This document shows positions 1 through 11,781 of a stretch of DNA of 64,000 bases, in pieces. Source of the DNA: Chiua virens (taxonomy: Eukaryota > Basidiomycota > Agaricomycetes > Boletales > Boletaceae); NCBI GenBank assembly GCA_019787685.1, contig JAHNUO010000014.1:372001-436000 (forward strand), read 5' to 3'. A program made the position numbers and the translations under genes. Positions within the stretch are counted from its first letter, which is position 1. The number at the start of each line of letters is the position of its first letter. Under the pieces are notes generated by a model. It searched no databases. It was not told the origin of the DNA and saw only the letters and a program-made list of their open reading frames with translations.

Positions 1-120
1 TTCAATAGAATAGATGATCACCTGTTTTCGTCTCCTAATCTGGTCGAATAAACCTCGCTGACACAGCTCAGAACACCCTTTCAACATCCCCTGACAGCGA
101 ACAAATCATGCCTCGCCATC

Positions 121-905
121 ATGTCCTTGGAAGAGTACTCCAGGAGTATCGTTGCATACTTCCGTGGAGACAGTACGTTCGAAGGACATGTCAACGTGCG
201 CACTGATCGACGTATGGGAACAGAACGGGGCCCCGGACTTACATCATTTCTTTCTCGGGCGTGAAACTCGTCGCGAGTTCTTTCCACTTCCATTCCCAAT
301 CGACGATCTCACTGAGGATATCCTTGAAATTACGCTTGATGTAGCACTACAAGACAGTCTAAAAGGATTGATCAAGTGTCCTTACCTACTGCTCAAATGG
401 CAGGCATATAATAGACAATACGTCGATGTTACACACGACGATTTACAAGCGATTATAGATGCTATTCGAGAGTGAGCATTAAAAACTATTCAATCTGGAA
501 CTAACACTCGTACCGACCAGATTCAAAGACGATCAGGAACTGCATCTGGGAGAGCGGCGATCAACAAGTTACATGGCATACTATGCAGCTCCACGTAAAT
601 GGAGTGGACTAACTCAAATACCTGTTCACGAAACGCTAAACGGTAACTTATCTTACCAAAAATGCACGCGCTGTTCCACAATGTGGAAAATGTGGCAACG
701 CATGTCGTACAACTGGGAGAACGCCATGAAGAGAGACAGTTCGTCTGCATTGTTGACAAGTCATCGCTCAACGAGATCCGTTTTCAATACGCCATTTTTG
801 GCCTTGAATGAGATTACCTCATCCGCGACCTATCCCGACAAGACATCATGGATGTCACTCGTGTTATTGACATGTACGTTCCCGATCGTGCCATCCCAAC
901 AATAA
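121..905 (+). pseudogene. Unrecognised protein gene, probably frameshifted
   Basis: I do not recognise the product. Two coherent stretches are visible: about 236-475, an acidic region ending in AIIDAIRE, and about 516-850, which begins RFKDDQELHLGERR and contains YMAYYAAPRKWSGL. In the second stretch the natural reading moves from one frame (GNLSYQK) to the next (MHALFHNVENVATHV) at an A-run near 655-662, which looks like a one-base indel. A plausible further segment (DLSRQDIMDVTRVIDMYV) lies in a third frame near 828-885. The first stretch runs straight into a stop at 473-475 with no convincing donor before it. This suggests a decayed gene rather than a spliced active one. It lies upstream of other decayed genes on the same strand. 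Confidence 0.3.
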
Positions 906-1427
906 CTGATCATAAATATATATAAAAACAAAATGCGGACCACCATCACTTAGACGTCACTCCAACTAACTCAAATTTTTGCGTTCCTTGTCTTCTAATT
1001 TGTACTGTATTATTCGCCTTACTTATTTTCGTTTTGCGTCAATCATTATACATCTCACCTTGTACCTTATGACCACTATCGACGAGGTCCAGGTTTGCCC
1101 GTAGGGCCGCGTGAATTTATTTGAGTAGGGGATTGGTGTCTTGCTTACTAAATATAGTAAGCAGGCCGAGAAGTGATCGAAAAAGGTGGCCAGCTACAGT
1201 TGACTATCTTGTAGTGCATAATGTCAGTCCCCTCATTCTTGTATGCATGGTTATGTTGTATGCACAATGAAATTGTCACACTGTGTGACAAAATGTGAGA
1301 GCTGCATCACATGCGACTAGTGACTTGCAACGAATCAGAACTACTACAGCTGAAGATAGTCCAGAATGGTCTTCTGAACCAGAGAGTCAGACTGAGCCTT
1401 CCTCAAGCAAGCCAAAAGACATCAAAG
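906..1427. other. No gene seen; AT-rich spacer with a short palindrome
   Basis: No supported coding sequence. A perfect 17-base palindrome sits at about 1,274-1,290 (TGTCACACTGTGTGACA), and several TGCATAA/TATGCAT words recur here and at 2,020-2,110. These could be ends of a small nonautonomous repeat, but I could not pair them convincingly. Confidence 0.4.
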
Positions 1428-1943
1428 CTAGTGCTGCAAATTACTCACTTTGTCCTCACTATTCAAGTAGTCCAAGCATAACCATAACTTCTCAAATTTC
1501 TTGCACATGTCAAATCCCTCATGCAACATGATCCTATGTTTCTTGGCACCATCTTTGTCTCCACTGCTCCCACTCATGCACTCTGAGTCTTCTCTACCAG
1601 CCTGAAACTTATTTGCTTTCACCTCAGTGGTGATTACTTTGTTCCTAGCTGGATACTGGTATGGTGAGTGGCCAATCTCCTTCTCCTCAACTGGGTTGGG
1701 CAGGTCTTTGAGTCTAGGTTGTGTTCCATGCACACGTTTCTGCTCAACAAGCTCATCAATGGCCTTGAGAAGGTCAGATTCAGCCTGCGAACTTGGGATT
1801 ATAGCAGCACTCCTAGGTGTTGGTTGACCATTCCAAGGTGGTTTTGGCTGTTGGTTGTGTGGTTTGTGGTGCTCATGAGGCTTCTGCACCTTTTGGGGAG
1901 ATTCATGAGGCACGGAGAGAGGCAACCAGCAGAAATTTACCAA
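1428..1943 (-). CDS. Hypothetical 171-residue ORF, Pro/His/Gln-rich start
   Basis: A single open frame of about 171 residues. The N-terminal third is low complexity (His, Pro, Gln, Lys). It is followed by a charged, helix-prone part (ESDLLKAIDELVEQKRVHG) and then an acidic and Ser/Gly-rich stretch. The + strand also carries overlapping ORFs, so coding is not certain. No known domain is recognised. The composition is compatible with a disordered protein or a fragment of an element-borne ORF. No introns or neighbours on the same strand support it. Confidence 0.25.
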   Translation of the reverse strand: MVNFCWLPLSVPHESPQKVQKPHEHHKPHNQQPKPPWNGQPTPRSAAIIPSSQAESDLLKAIDELVEQKRVHGTQPRLKDLPNPVEEKEIGHSPYQYPARNKVITTEVKANKFQAGREDSECMSGSSGDKDGAKKHRIMLHEGFDMCKKFEKLWLCLDYLNSEDKVSNLQH

Positions 1944-2153
1944 CCTGAGTATGCAACTCCATGAAAATTTACATCAACCCCTCAGTCTAACCTAATATGA
2001 TGATGCACAACCCCCTGTGTGTATGCATTATTCAATAAGACATTTGTGCATAATTTAGCAGGGACCAACTTGGTTCCCTAAAGTTTGTATGCATTAGTAT
2101 GTCTTATGCATCACTATGCTATGTGCTATGAGATAGTCAACTGTATGTACATG

Positions 2154-3800
2154 ATGCAACGTTCACTGTCAAGGAGGGTCCTCGGCCGTATTTCGTGTCA
2201 ACGAAGAGTGTTACATCGATCTTTTGCGTCCGAGTCAATCCAGGACCAGGACGTCGTGAGAATTGGAGGTGGGCCAGTCGGGTTAGCCCTAGCAAGTGCA
2301 ATCGGTGAGTCCGTGTCTACTCGGGATTGGCTGTGCTCCGAGAATATTTGAACGACAGGGTCTAACCCGCTCGTGCGTGAGTCCCTCAACGTCGCCCTCA
2401 TCGATGCCGGGAACCTATGACATAGGTGTGGGATGGTATTTCGGATGCACGCATCATCTTTGATGCCACTGAACTTCTGTCAAACTCCGCCGAGTCCAGC
2501 GAGATGGCGAGGCTGACGGAGAATCTCAATTTGCAACGCGGTTTTCTTCGTCACCTCGACAAACTAGAAAGCATTCAGGTGCTGCAAAAACTCAAGGTCG
2601 AGTCGATCCAACCAGAAGTCGACAGTAATGGCTGGCCTCTTGTTCACTTGTCTGATGGCACGACGATTCGTGCAAGACTACTCGTAAGTTCTGACTTGAT
2701 ATGCAATCTACTCCCGAAATAGATCGCTTCCAATGTAGGTGCAGATGGATTTAGCTCGCCCGTTCGTTCGTATGCCGGAATTTCCTCCTATGGATGGTCG
2801 TACGACACGCAGGCAGTAGTTGCCACTCTCAATCGTGCACCGCGAGGTGCCTTCGAAAGGCCCAATCATATAGCATATCAGAGATTCCTTCCGACTGGTC
2901 CCATAGCCTTCCTGCCTCTCTCTCCCACCGTCTCCTCTCTAGTGTGGTCAACCAGACTGCGCCATGCAGCGGCATTATGCAAATCGGGCCCAGATGTCCT
3001 GGCTAGCATGATCAATGCTGCATTCCGCTTACCGGAGGTGTCCATTCGGTATCTCCATGATCGTATCCTGGAGGCAGAAGCTGCAGGCGCAACCCTTTCA
3101 CACGATGCGATAAAGGATGAAATTGCTTTCAGAGAGAGATCCAATAACATTTCTAAATACCCTGCTTATGCCTTGCCTTCGTTACGTCTGCCCTCTCAGG
3201 TGGCATCCCCCCGGACGACTCGGATTCCATCCCACCTCTCGTCAGTTCAATCCAGGCCGGTACAATTGCTAGTTTCCCCCTCAGATATAATCACACGGAA
3301 GCCTATTTGGGTGAAGGAGCAGGCAGTCGTACCGTCCTCATGGGAGATGCGGCACACACCATCCATCCTCTCGCAGGACAAGGGCTTGACCTAGGATTAG
3401 GTGATGTCGAATGTCCCGCTCGTTGTATCGATCAGACGCTGAAGCATGGTGGGGATATAGGTCAGTAGTGTCCACAGCGCCTTTTCACGAGACTGATAGA
3501 AACCGGTTCCAGGCTCGTACACGGCTCTCCGTCCTTATGCCAGTGAACGTTACTTTGAAAACCACAAGGTCATGTCTGCGGTGGACAAACTTCACAAACT
3601 GTACTCATCCACGGTCGAGCCGATCATTTCAAAGGACACGTTCGGTGGGCCTCGAAGCGGTGAATGGACTGGATTCCATCAAGGCTGCACTCATGATGGA
3701 TGCGGGCGGAGGCCAATCCACGGGGTTTGGATGGGGTGGGATTTGCTTGCGCGGGGGGTGGAGGGCCTTGCAACTGGGTCCAGTGCTGCGAGGATGTTGA
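2154..3800 (+). pseudogene. COQ6: COQ6-like ubiquinone biosynthesis monooxygenase, broken
   Basis: COQ6 is the mitochondrial FAD-dependent monooxygenase acting in coenzyme Q ring hydroxylation. Seen here: a start with a basic, Ser/Arg-rich leader like a mitochondrial presequence; the dinucleotide motif IGGGPVGLALA; an intron at about 2,305-2,360 joining to SLNVALIDAGNL; then VWDGISDARIIFDAT, SYGWSYDTQAVVATL and RFLPTGPIAFLPL; and the FAD-ribityl motif GDAAHTIHPLAGQG at 3,343. The C-terminal part has YASERYFENHK and LDSIKAALMMDAGG. Lesions: a stop directly after DAGNL, with the next homologous block starting at once, so roughly 60-70 family residues are missing; a frame change near 3,195; another near 3,625-3,640; and a splice join near 2,686-2,738 that loses frame. 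The first Val/Ile of the FAD strand is Arg. Family identity is clear and the copy cannot be functional. Confidence 0.85.
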
Positions 3801-3947
3801 GAGAAGGAATCGGTAGTTCAAGGTTCCTTGGGTGATACTACGCAGATCATTACTCCAAACAAATATAAACAACGCGTCCCGTATGATCCACGCGTTCGAG
3901 TCATTTGAACAAGGTCACTCACCTTGCGCGCCCAAGAATCTAATACA

Positions 3948-5515
3948 ATGATGCAGCCGACACCAGCGCCATCCTCCCGTTCGGGTTCATCTGAACCAAT
4001 AAGTGAAGACACCATTTACCAAGCACCACCCCAGAACAAAGGCAGCGCCCTTTTTCCGTCCTTGCTGGTCTCTTTGCCAAGTTATCCACTGAGCGCAAGC
4101 CGGGACGTCGAAGGCGTCTTCTTGATGCTTGGCTTAATGTAAGTCGCTCGCTGTCTATATCCTACCGACATTGACGGTTTCACTCTCGCGGCATAGCACT
4201 GGAGGGAACAAATCGGTCACGATCTTTATTACCGTTCTGCGCCTCATTATCCCTCAGGTATGTTCCTTAAATATATCTCCACAAGAGGAGTGGTTCAAGG
4301 ATATACAGAAAGATCGTGGGCGTGCGGTGTATGGTTTGAAGGAGAAGAACCTCGCCAAGGCCTACATCAAGCTTATCCCGCTCGGGATGAAAGACCCCGA
4401 CGCGAGTCGACTTCTGAACTGGAAGAGACCTTCTGGGAAATTCGTCTGAGGCTAGTCCTAGTCAGGATCCGGTGATTTCTCCAACGTGTTATACGAGGTC
4501 GAGAGCAAGCGCTCCTCGGTAGTCGAAGGATCGTTGTCTGTTGATGACCTGAATGGCATACTCGATGAACTGTCTAAGAACATCGGAAAACAGTAAATGA
4601 TTTTGGGGTTTCAAGGGCGGTGCACTAATGTTTGCGTGCAGAGACGTGCAATCCAAAATCCTCCAACGTATCTACAATCGCTCCACAGCTGAAGAACAGA
4701 AATGGATGGTTCGTATTATCCTCAAAGGTTCGTTGTTTTCTTCAAGATAAAGACACGCGTTGGTGATAATAGTACGTCAGATATGGTCATATCGGTCAAG
4801 GAAATAACTGTATTCTCTGTGTTTCATCCCGATGCTGAAGATTTGCTCAACACATGCTCAGACCTTAAGAAGGTCGCTTGGGAGCTGTCAGATCCAACGC
4901 GTAGGCTCAAGGCAGAGGTATGATCTGTATTGACCTTCTTCAGACTCAGTTCATGTAATGGCAAGATAAAGCCATTCAATTATTAAGAGCCTTCGCGCCC
5001 ATGCTTTGCAAACGACCAAAAAACAGGATTGAAGAATCTGTCGAAGAAATTCAGGGTCGTAAATTCATCGTGGAACATCGTGGAAGAAAGACTCGATGGG
5101 GAGCGCATACAGCTACACAGACGCGGCAATGAGTATTTTTGCTGTTCTAGGTGAGGTTATAGGTCACCGTTCCGGTCTGCTCTTACGACTGGCATAGGAA
5201 AGGAAAAGATTACATCGGCCTGTATGGAAAACACGTTGGAGAAGGCAGTCTAACTCCGCATATCGACGCTGCATTTGATGAGCGGGTCGAAGAGTAAGTG
5301 TGCAATTACAAATCATCTGGTCCTTACGAACGAGGATCACAGAATCATTCTGGACGGGGAAATGTTGGTATGGGATCCTGTGTCCGAACGAAAATTTCCG
5401 TTCGGAACCTTGAAGACTGCTGCACTCGGTGCGTGTTCAGTATGTATTTAGTTCAGAAGCATTTATATTTCATGTCTAGATAAGTCCAAAGCGGAGCACA
5501 ACCCAAGACTGTGTT
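3948..5515 (+). pseudogene. LIG4: DNA ligase IV, N-terminal part only, broken
   Basis: DNA ligase IV seals breaks in non-homologous end joining. After a Pro/Ser-rich start there is ligase N-domain homology: YGLKEKNLAKAYIKL with SRLLNWKRPS, then VLYEVESKRSSVVEGSL, VQSKILQRIYNRST, ITVFSVFHPDAEDLLNTCS and LLRAFAPMLCKRP. The nucleotidyltransferase domain begins at about 5,060 with ERLDGERIQLHRRGNEYF, KGKDYIGLYGKHVGEGSLTP, RIILDGEMLVWDP and DKSKAEHNPR, separated by short introns. Lesions: a 10-bp tandem duplication (5,066-5,075 and 5,076-5,085) shifts the frame just before the active site; the AMP-accepting Lys of KxDGxR is Arg (AGA, 5,089-5,091); a frame change lies in the first exons near 4,150-4,260. 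Homology stops after about 5,515, so the rest of the catalytic domain, the OB fold and the BRCT repeats are absent. Confidence 0.85.
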
Positions 5516-6143
5516 GTACGCGTCCCCGTGTACGACTCGCGCCCACCTCCATGGGTGCCTCCATCCCATCGGTCTGCTGATGGCGTATCTGCATTGTCCT
5601 TCCGAATTCCTTTGTCAGTCCTAACACTTGGGTTATCTACTCTTCGTTGTTTGGCCTCCATTCTGTCAAAATCTGCCGGTGACAATTCTGTACCTGGAGA
5701 TCAGCGCCAACATGAGGTCCAGCACATCTTGCTACGGTTCGTTACTCGAGATTAATTTAATTTAGCAGTCAGAATAGCGACAAACTAAACTTCTTTTCCT
5801 TAGCTAAGCCTCTCAGTATTGTCCCGGACCTCATGTGCTGGCGTAGTCACGGCGGCGGGCAAAATATTCTATCGTTTCGCCACCGTCTGGACCTCTATGA
5901 TGGGGACCAGTGATTATCACAAATGTCCTTCATGCTGCTCATAGGTTCTAGAGGAACCGGGGGATGCAAGTAAGGTCACTCCTAGCTCTTCTCGTTGAAA
6001 TGGACGGAGGTCGCTATCGAGATGGATCTGCAAGGAGTCTTGTGGCAGCAGACATATTTTGCCCACGTAAGTTACAAAATAACCCTAGTCGATTACAATC
6101 TAACAATGACATTTCTTAGGCGCTCGCCCGGAAACAACTATGC
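5516..6143. other. No recognisable gene
   Basis: The ligase homology ends at about 5,515 and the next coherent frame begins near 6,120. In between are short open stretches without family resemblance. A stretch at about 6,000-6,060 may be an upstream exon of the next gene. Confidence 0.4.
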
Positions 6144-7917
6144 ATGACACGGTCTCTCATCTTGCCGGATATACTACTTGCAGAAGATCCCAAGCCAGAT
6201 GCACCTTCTATGCTCGCAAATAGCCTGTGGTACAAGTACCGAACATCGCCAGATTGGAGCTGGAAGGTTAAGGACAACACTGTTGTGTCCTTGCGTCAGG
6301 TGCCACTCATGACCCTCAAACGGCACATGATTGCACTGCAATACGCACAGTTCCTGTTGCACGTCGACCAGCACCTCCCTGCGGGTATTGACGAGCAAGT
6401 GCTTCGCTGGCTCCTCGGCACTGGCAAGAACGAAAATTTGGCGCTTACCGCCGATGCGGGGGATGTGTTCACCATCGTACTTATTTTTCTCTGCGCCTAC
6501 GGTGCGCTTCCATCTACAACTATTCTTCGGGGCCTTGTCTACCCCGCATGGACGCAGTTAGCAAACATCATTTCTGAACAGGCACAATCTCTGGCAACCT
6601 ACATCCAATCCGCAAACGTTTCGCACTGTTTGACTCCCTGGTTCTGAGGCTCCAGCCCCAGATATCATCCACGTTTTCGAATGCAGTTTTGGACATCCAC
6701 CGCTCTTATACCCACAGACAAGATGCGTTTGGCGAATTACACTTTGGTTTCCTTGCTGCCGAGATGCCAATCCTCGTTTCTATTGAGCATAATTCCTTCG
6801 TCCCACAATATCTTCGTGGCATGGCCCGGGTACCCCGGGTAAGGACTTGCGAGAGCCGACAGTTTCGATTTGCTGCATACCGTGATTTGGACGTCATACA
6901 GAGGGTCTTTGAGCAACCTATCCAGTCGGGATCTATCGATGAGAGGCCCTTTGAGCCGCTCGTAAACGCACTCAAGGCGATCCTTAGCGATTCCAGAGAG
7001 GGTAGAGGCCCTTTTGTCTCTTTCGCTGTATGTATCTCAGTCGCCGAACAGCACTTTCGGGCACAGATGTGAATGCGTTTTTGAATAGCGGGATCTCATC
7101 TGCACTCAGCCCGTGGCGTCTTGCTGCTACTGCTGTTCAGCTTCAGTTTGGACTGTGGCAATTAGGCCGTGCCATGGCGAACGATTCGACGAGACAAGCT
7201 GCCAGCGCATCCCCCTACAAGATGACCTCCATCCCGTTTCATCACTCGGAAGCGTGTTTCATTGCCGAGATGGTGAAGGAGATTGATAGCGCTGTCGCTG
7301 AAACGGTTCCTGCCTTCATTTTATGTCCATTAAGCCTTCACTTCTCAATCATCTTCTAGTTCGTGATTAACGGCATGAAGAGCCTTGGAACGATTCTGCT
7401 CCGTCCATTGACCCCCGCTGTGCTTGACAGCATCGTAGAACGGATTGACCGCGCGGGGGAGATTTTGCGTCTGCTATCACATGTGATTTTGAACCTTTCC
7501 GTACAAAGGGGACCGTCTTCCGATTGGATGCTAACTGTCAGGAACGACTCGGCAAAGTTATATGCCCAACACTCTCTTCCATAGGGTCGATGTTTATGTC
7601 GGCGGACTCTGTCACATCGAAGCGATTGACGCAGAACCTCTTCGTTGCGCGCTTGGCAATTCAATCTAGGATTCGGGGGATCGAGGGGGTCCGCTCATGG
7701 GACGGTATCGTCGGGACTGCAGACGCCGGGATCGATGAATAAGATGCCGACAACGACGATGAGTGATATCATGGAAGAAGGCAATCCGACCCGATCTGGT
7801 GTCGGGAAAAAGAGAAAGGCAGCACCGGACGACGAAGTTGAGATTGTGGAGGGTCCGTTACCCAACAAGGTGGACACGAAGAGAGGACAATCAGGGCCAC
7901 GGGGAAAGAAACGGTAG
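6144..7917 (+). pseudogene. Possible Mediator subunit 12 (Med12/Srb8)-like gene, broken
   Basis: A long stretch of coherent, mainly helical protein spread over several frames. The first block has LANSLWYKYRTSPDW, LHVDQHLPAGIDEQVLRW, GALPSTTILRGLVYPAW. The second (6,632-7,020) has LFDSLVLRL, DAFGELHFGFLAAEMPILV, FRFAAYRDLDVIQRVF, PLVNALKAILSDSREG. The third (from 7,070) has SPWRLAATAVQLQFGLWQLG, CFIAEMVKEIDSAVAE, INGMKSLGTILLRPL, AGEILRLLSHVI. The tail has GKKRKAAPDDEVEIVEGPLP, which looks like a nuclear localisation signal. Helical repeat character, the basic tail and my recollection of basidiomycete Med12 C-terminal regions suggest the Mediator kinase-module subunit, but I could not verify this. 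The frame changes near 6,625 without an obvious intron, and the join near 7,030-7,070 has no clean acceptor, so this copy is probably inactive. Confidence 0.4.
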
Positions 7918-9400
7918 TGCTGCGGTAGCCCAGATGGCTTGTCCTCTGAGTTCGTACTTGATCCTTTTGCAATGCAATATCCTTTTATCATTGACGTGTC
8001 TATTCACTCTTGCGCAGTGCATCTATCGTTTGGGAGGTTTCGTGCGGTTCGTCTCATATGTAGTGGCTAGTGCATGTTCAACTCGACTCGCCCTGTACTT
8101 CTTATCCGATTAATTGTTATTATTGTACTTCGAAGTGACACGAGATCCGTCATCTTATAGGTCCTCACGACTCTCCTAGCCCTTAGTGGCACTATGCATG
8201 CATCCGGTGGCTGCGTGAAAATGCATTCCATCAATATATCAACTTTACATTCAATTCACGGTACTATTTGTGGATTGAGGACTATTTGCGGATTGGGGCA
8301 CAGTCGGTGCAATTCAAGTACCCTATCAGCTTAGTGCATGGGGTGGTAAGGTGCACCAGTATACTAGACAGCTTGGGAGATTGAGCGTCGTTTTGCTGTA
8401 CTCTTTGCACGGACGCATCTCTACACTTGACATCATCGATTACCTACACCACATGAGAAGCAGTCTTTTTCAAACGCGCACCCCTCGAGATCAGAGAGGG
8501 TTGCGCCGTTTGCATCACCTTTCGAGTCTTCTGGCCCGGAATCATCTGAGTGTTCTCGTGAGATGACGAGTGGAACTTTGATTTGTATAAGTTTAGAGCA
8601 CAAAATTGGGATGACAAGGAAACTGAGGTAAAGGTCCGGTGAACACGGCTTGAAGTGAGGCGACCATTACCGCGATCATGCCTTGTAATGACTGACCTCT
8701 GACTTACAAGCAGAGGACCGGCTGGGTGGACAAGATACGCCATGATAATGGCATCGCAGAAGTGGGGGAACATGAGCATTTCGCCCATAAAGGCCTCAGG
8801 CATGCAAGTCTCTTCGGTACGACGAATGCGGGGAGACGTTCTTCTCCACCCGTCCCCCACTGATGAACTTGGGCCAAAATCGGTGAGGACAGGCTGGAGA
8901 TGAAGTGACGGCAGGACGGGTTCCTTGTCCTTACGGTTTGGCAGGATCGCTCAGTTTGTTTGTGAGCTTGGCGAGCGTCATAGCTTTACGTACACAGCTG
9001 TATCCTCGAACCAAGGAATTTTGGCTCCCACGGACCGGTTGCGTGGGAACCCTGATATAAGTCACTATAAAAGTTTTCTTTGCATACTCAATGTCTTTAC
9101 AAGACTCACACCGCCTGGTTGTTGGGGAGTTGCAGCAACGTCATTGAAGATTTTCTAGCCCGACAAGGCAGAGTCATCATGACGTGCATCAAATGCATTC
9201 TTGCTCGTGCGAGCAGAGGCATCATGGTGCTTGGGTGGCGGTTGCAAAAACCGTTGTCCTCTCAAGGCATGCTCTACCTGACCCGGTCTCCTGTCTTTGG
9301 GGCCACCTCCGCTTCCATAGTTGTCCCTCTACAGTTGTCTTTTAATCCCACACTTCCACGTCTTGCCTGAACGGTGCATCCGTAAGCATGGCGAGGACCA
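7918..9400. other. No supported gene
   Basis: Only short or compositionally unconvincing open frames. The longest, on the - strand at 8,444-8,860 (138 residues, starting MGDGWRRTSPRIRRT), has no domain I recognise and no splice structure, so I do not call it a gene. Confidence 0.4.
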
Positions 9401-9750
9401 CGACGCGAAGTGGTGCCCCGTCGTTTGGTAAGCAGGACGAGAACGAGGACGGGAAGTGATGCCCCGTCGTTGGTGCGCATGACAAGAACGACGACGGGAA
9501 GTGATGCCCCTGTCGTCGGCAAGTACTATCACGAGGACGACCACGGGGAGTGATGCCCCTCTGGTCCACAAGCACACAAGGACCGTGGCGGGAAGTGGTG
9601 CCCCATCATTGGTAAGCACGACAAGAACGACAACGGGAAGTGATGTTCCCACCGTCAACAGCCCACAAGGACCATGACGGGAAGTGATCCCCCATATCGG
9701 CGAGTCTGACGACTACCACGGAAAGCGGTGCCCCCGTCGTAGGCAAGCCT
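9401..9750. repeat. Degenerate minisatellite, about 45-bp period, 8 copies
   Basis: The core GGGAAGTGATGCCCC recurs, with variants, starting at about 9,405, 9,451, 9,496, 9,545, 9,590, 9,635, 9,679 and 9,720. Spacings are 46, 45, 49, 45, 45, 44 and 41 bases. Between cores sit GC-rich segments such as GTCGTNGGTAAGCA and ACGAGGACGA. Open frames on the - strand here come from the repeat itself. Confidence 0.85.
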
Positions 9751-11299
9751 GAGGACAACCTCTGGCCCGCTCCAGAGCACCGATCTCCCTCTGCTGCATG
9801 GGTTTATATTCCCACCTCTGAGACCCCTCCACCCTAGGCCGTCGGACGACCTACGTACCATCTATCCTATGTTCGCGGTTCTGTTGTGCTCTCTTATTGC
9901 CCACACCAATATTCTGGCCAGGCTAATACCCTCATACTGACTCATTTTGGCTCCAGACAATTGTCGCTCATTCTATCACACCATTCTCCATCCTATTCGG
10001 TGGGTTTCACATCACTTTGGCACTCACAACTGCCTTCAATGCTGCTCGACCCCTCCTCGCCTCTATCTCGATGTGATCCTATCAAGTTCTGGCCTTGTTC
10101 AAGAGATGATTTAGGATACATTGTCTTTTATTGACACTACAGGCGCAGAGAAATGGGATGTCGTTTTTGCATGACGTTGCTCAGAACGCCGCGAAGCCAA
10201 CGAGGGCAGTACTAATGGCTGCGTCTCATAGCCGCGTTGCTTGTGCAAATGTTACCTCCCGACCGATCGCGATAAAAATTAGCCCCAGCAACGGTACTTG
10301 ATATGGGAACCACTGTGATCGAAATTTCCCATCGTCGATTCCTGTCCGTAAACTCGTGCCTCGACTCCCGCCAGAAGGCCCCATTCAAGCACTCATCGGC
10401 ACGCTCACCACTCATCCCGCTCACGTCCTCTCTTCCTCTCTATCCATATATACGACCTCATTGTACCCGTATGGATATGCACACACCGCGTTTCTCCCGA
10501 ACATGCTTGATAATCCCCATCTTGCGCACGTACGAGGCGTCGAATACGGCATTCTGTGGCCCACTCGATTAGCCCAACGTGGACAATAAACCTGAACACG
10601 TTGAGGAGAAACGCAAGCGGGACTCGGAACTCAGGACGGAGATTGCACAGCGCAAGAAGACCGCCAGCGAAACGCAACATCAAGCTCACTATTGTCTTCC
10701 AGGATACCACCAAGAAACAGGTTGGTCGTCCCTGAAGGTATTAACCTGGCGTGATAGGTCAAGTGGGTCGAGATGGATTGGTGTGTTTGATGACATTCTT
10801 CCCGTACTGACCTGGCCACTTCTCATTAGCCCTATACTGCTGTAAAGCCATACCGATCGTTGCACTTGCTATTCACTCATACTGAGATAGCACGTGAGGA
10901 CGCCCTGCGACTTCGACAATTGGTCTCCAGCGCGCACACCAAGTAACAGAACGTAGCTTCATCCAAGAACGCTCCCGATCCCAGTCAGAGGTCACTTGAT
11001 AGCCTTGGAACGGTTCGTTTCTCAAGAGGTTTGTCTAATTGCGTCACCCCCCTTCGATGTATCTCCACTCCGTGTTTGTCTGCATATCGACAGCCGACAG
11101 AGTGGAACCATAATGTGAATCGACCTACTAACCAGACACTAGGACGGCCACCGTATCGGCGTCTGCATGTATCACAGCGCAGTGCCAACTTGGAATGTCG
11201 TCACTGCCGTTGGCATTGTGTACTTCGGACCTCCGAGCCACACGTGGGATCTAACGATTCAAAGTCTCAGAATCCGAGGATCGAGTGACTCTCTCATTG
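9751..11299. other. No recognised gene; scattered coherent fragments
   Basis: Several short stretches read like decayed protein, for example FLPNMLDNPHLAHVRGVEYG at about 10,494-10,550 and REDALRLRQLVSSAHTK at about 10,895-10,945. They lie in different frames and I cannot assign a family. They are on the same strand as the decayed genes either side and may be remnants of one gene. Confidence 0.3.
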
Positions 11300-11632
11300 G
11301 CGGGATCCACTCCCCGAAGCTCCTGTGAACCAACTTTATCCCAGTCAAACATCTTTATCTTCCGCAGCCCATCTATCTCGCTTCGATCGAACTCTTACAC
11401 CAAGACTTCGGTGATGGTCTTGATAAGCGAGTGTACAATTCTCTCACCCCTAGCTGGGAGAGAACGATTCAGCTCTTTCTCCATGGGCCGGAACCAACGA
11501 TCGGTACTTTGAACATTGATCCTAACTCTTTGACTCAGGTCGCATACACGCCGGGACCACTTACAATGAGCTACACTTCGTTACCCAGTTTGGACGATTA
11601 GTCCCATTGCTCGTGCGTTTTTCTTTTTCTGA
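11300..11632 (+). pseudogene. Unrecognised exon pair upstream of the laccase relic
   Basis: From 11,365 one frame reads IYLASIELLHQDFGDGLDKR, YNSLTPSWERTIQLFLHGP and TIGTLNIDPNSLTQVA. From about 11,548 another frame continues with AGTTYNELHFVTQFGRLVPL and ends at a plausible splice donor after SETR. The two frames fit together as one protein with a one-base shift, like the lesions of the neighbouring relics. I do not recognise the family, and its start and end are not defined. Confidence 0.3.
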
Positions 11633-11781
11633 AACCAGGTGAGTCGCACATATACCTTATTTCTCTCCCTTACGGTATGTCTTATTTCAGGTTCTGTCCT
11701 GTGAGTACAGAAATTCGCTCGGAGCTCTTTTGGATGGTATAAAGTGGATGGTATCCCATAATTCGCCCATCTTTGCACCCC

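Noticed and set aside
1200..2150. LTR or small retroelement suggested by TGCATAA/TATGCAT words on both sides of the 1.4-1.9 kb ORF
   Set aside because: No alignable direct or inverted repeat of useful length and no reverse transcriptase or primer-binding site was found.
8444..8860. 138-residue minus-strand ORF as a gene
   Set aside because: No recognisable domain and no splice signals; length is within what chance and decayed sequence give here.
9274..9861. Minus-strand open frames with repeated VVVLV-type peptides
   Set aside because: They are translations of the 45-bp minisatellite.
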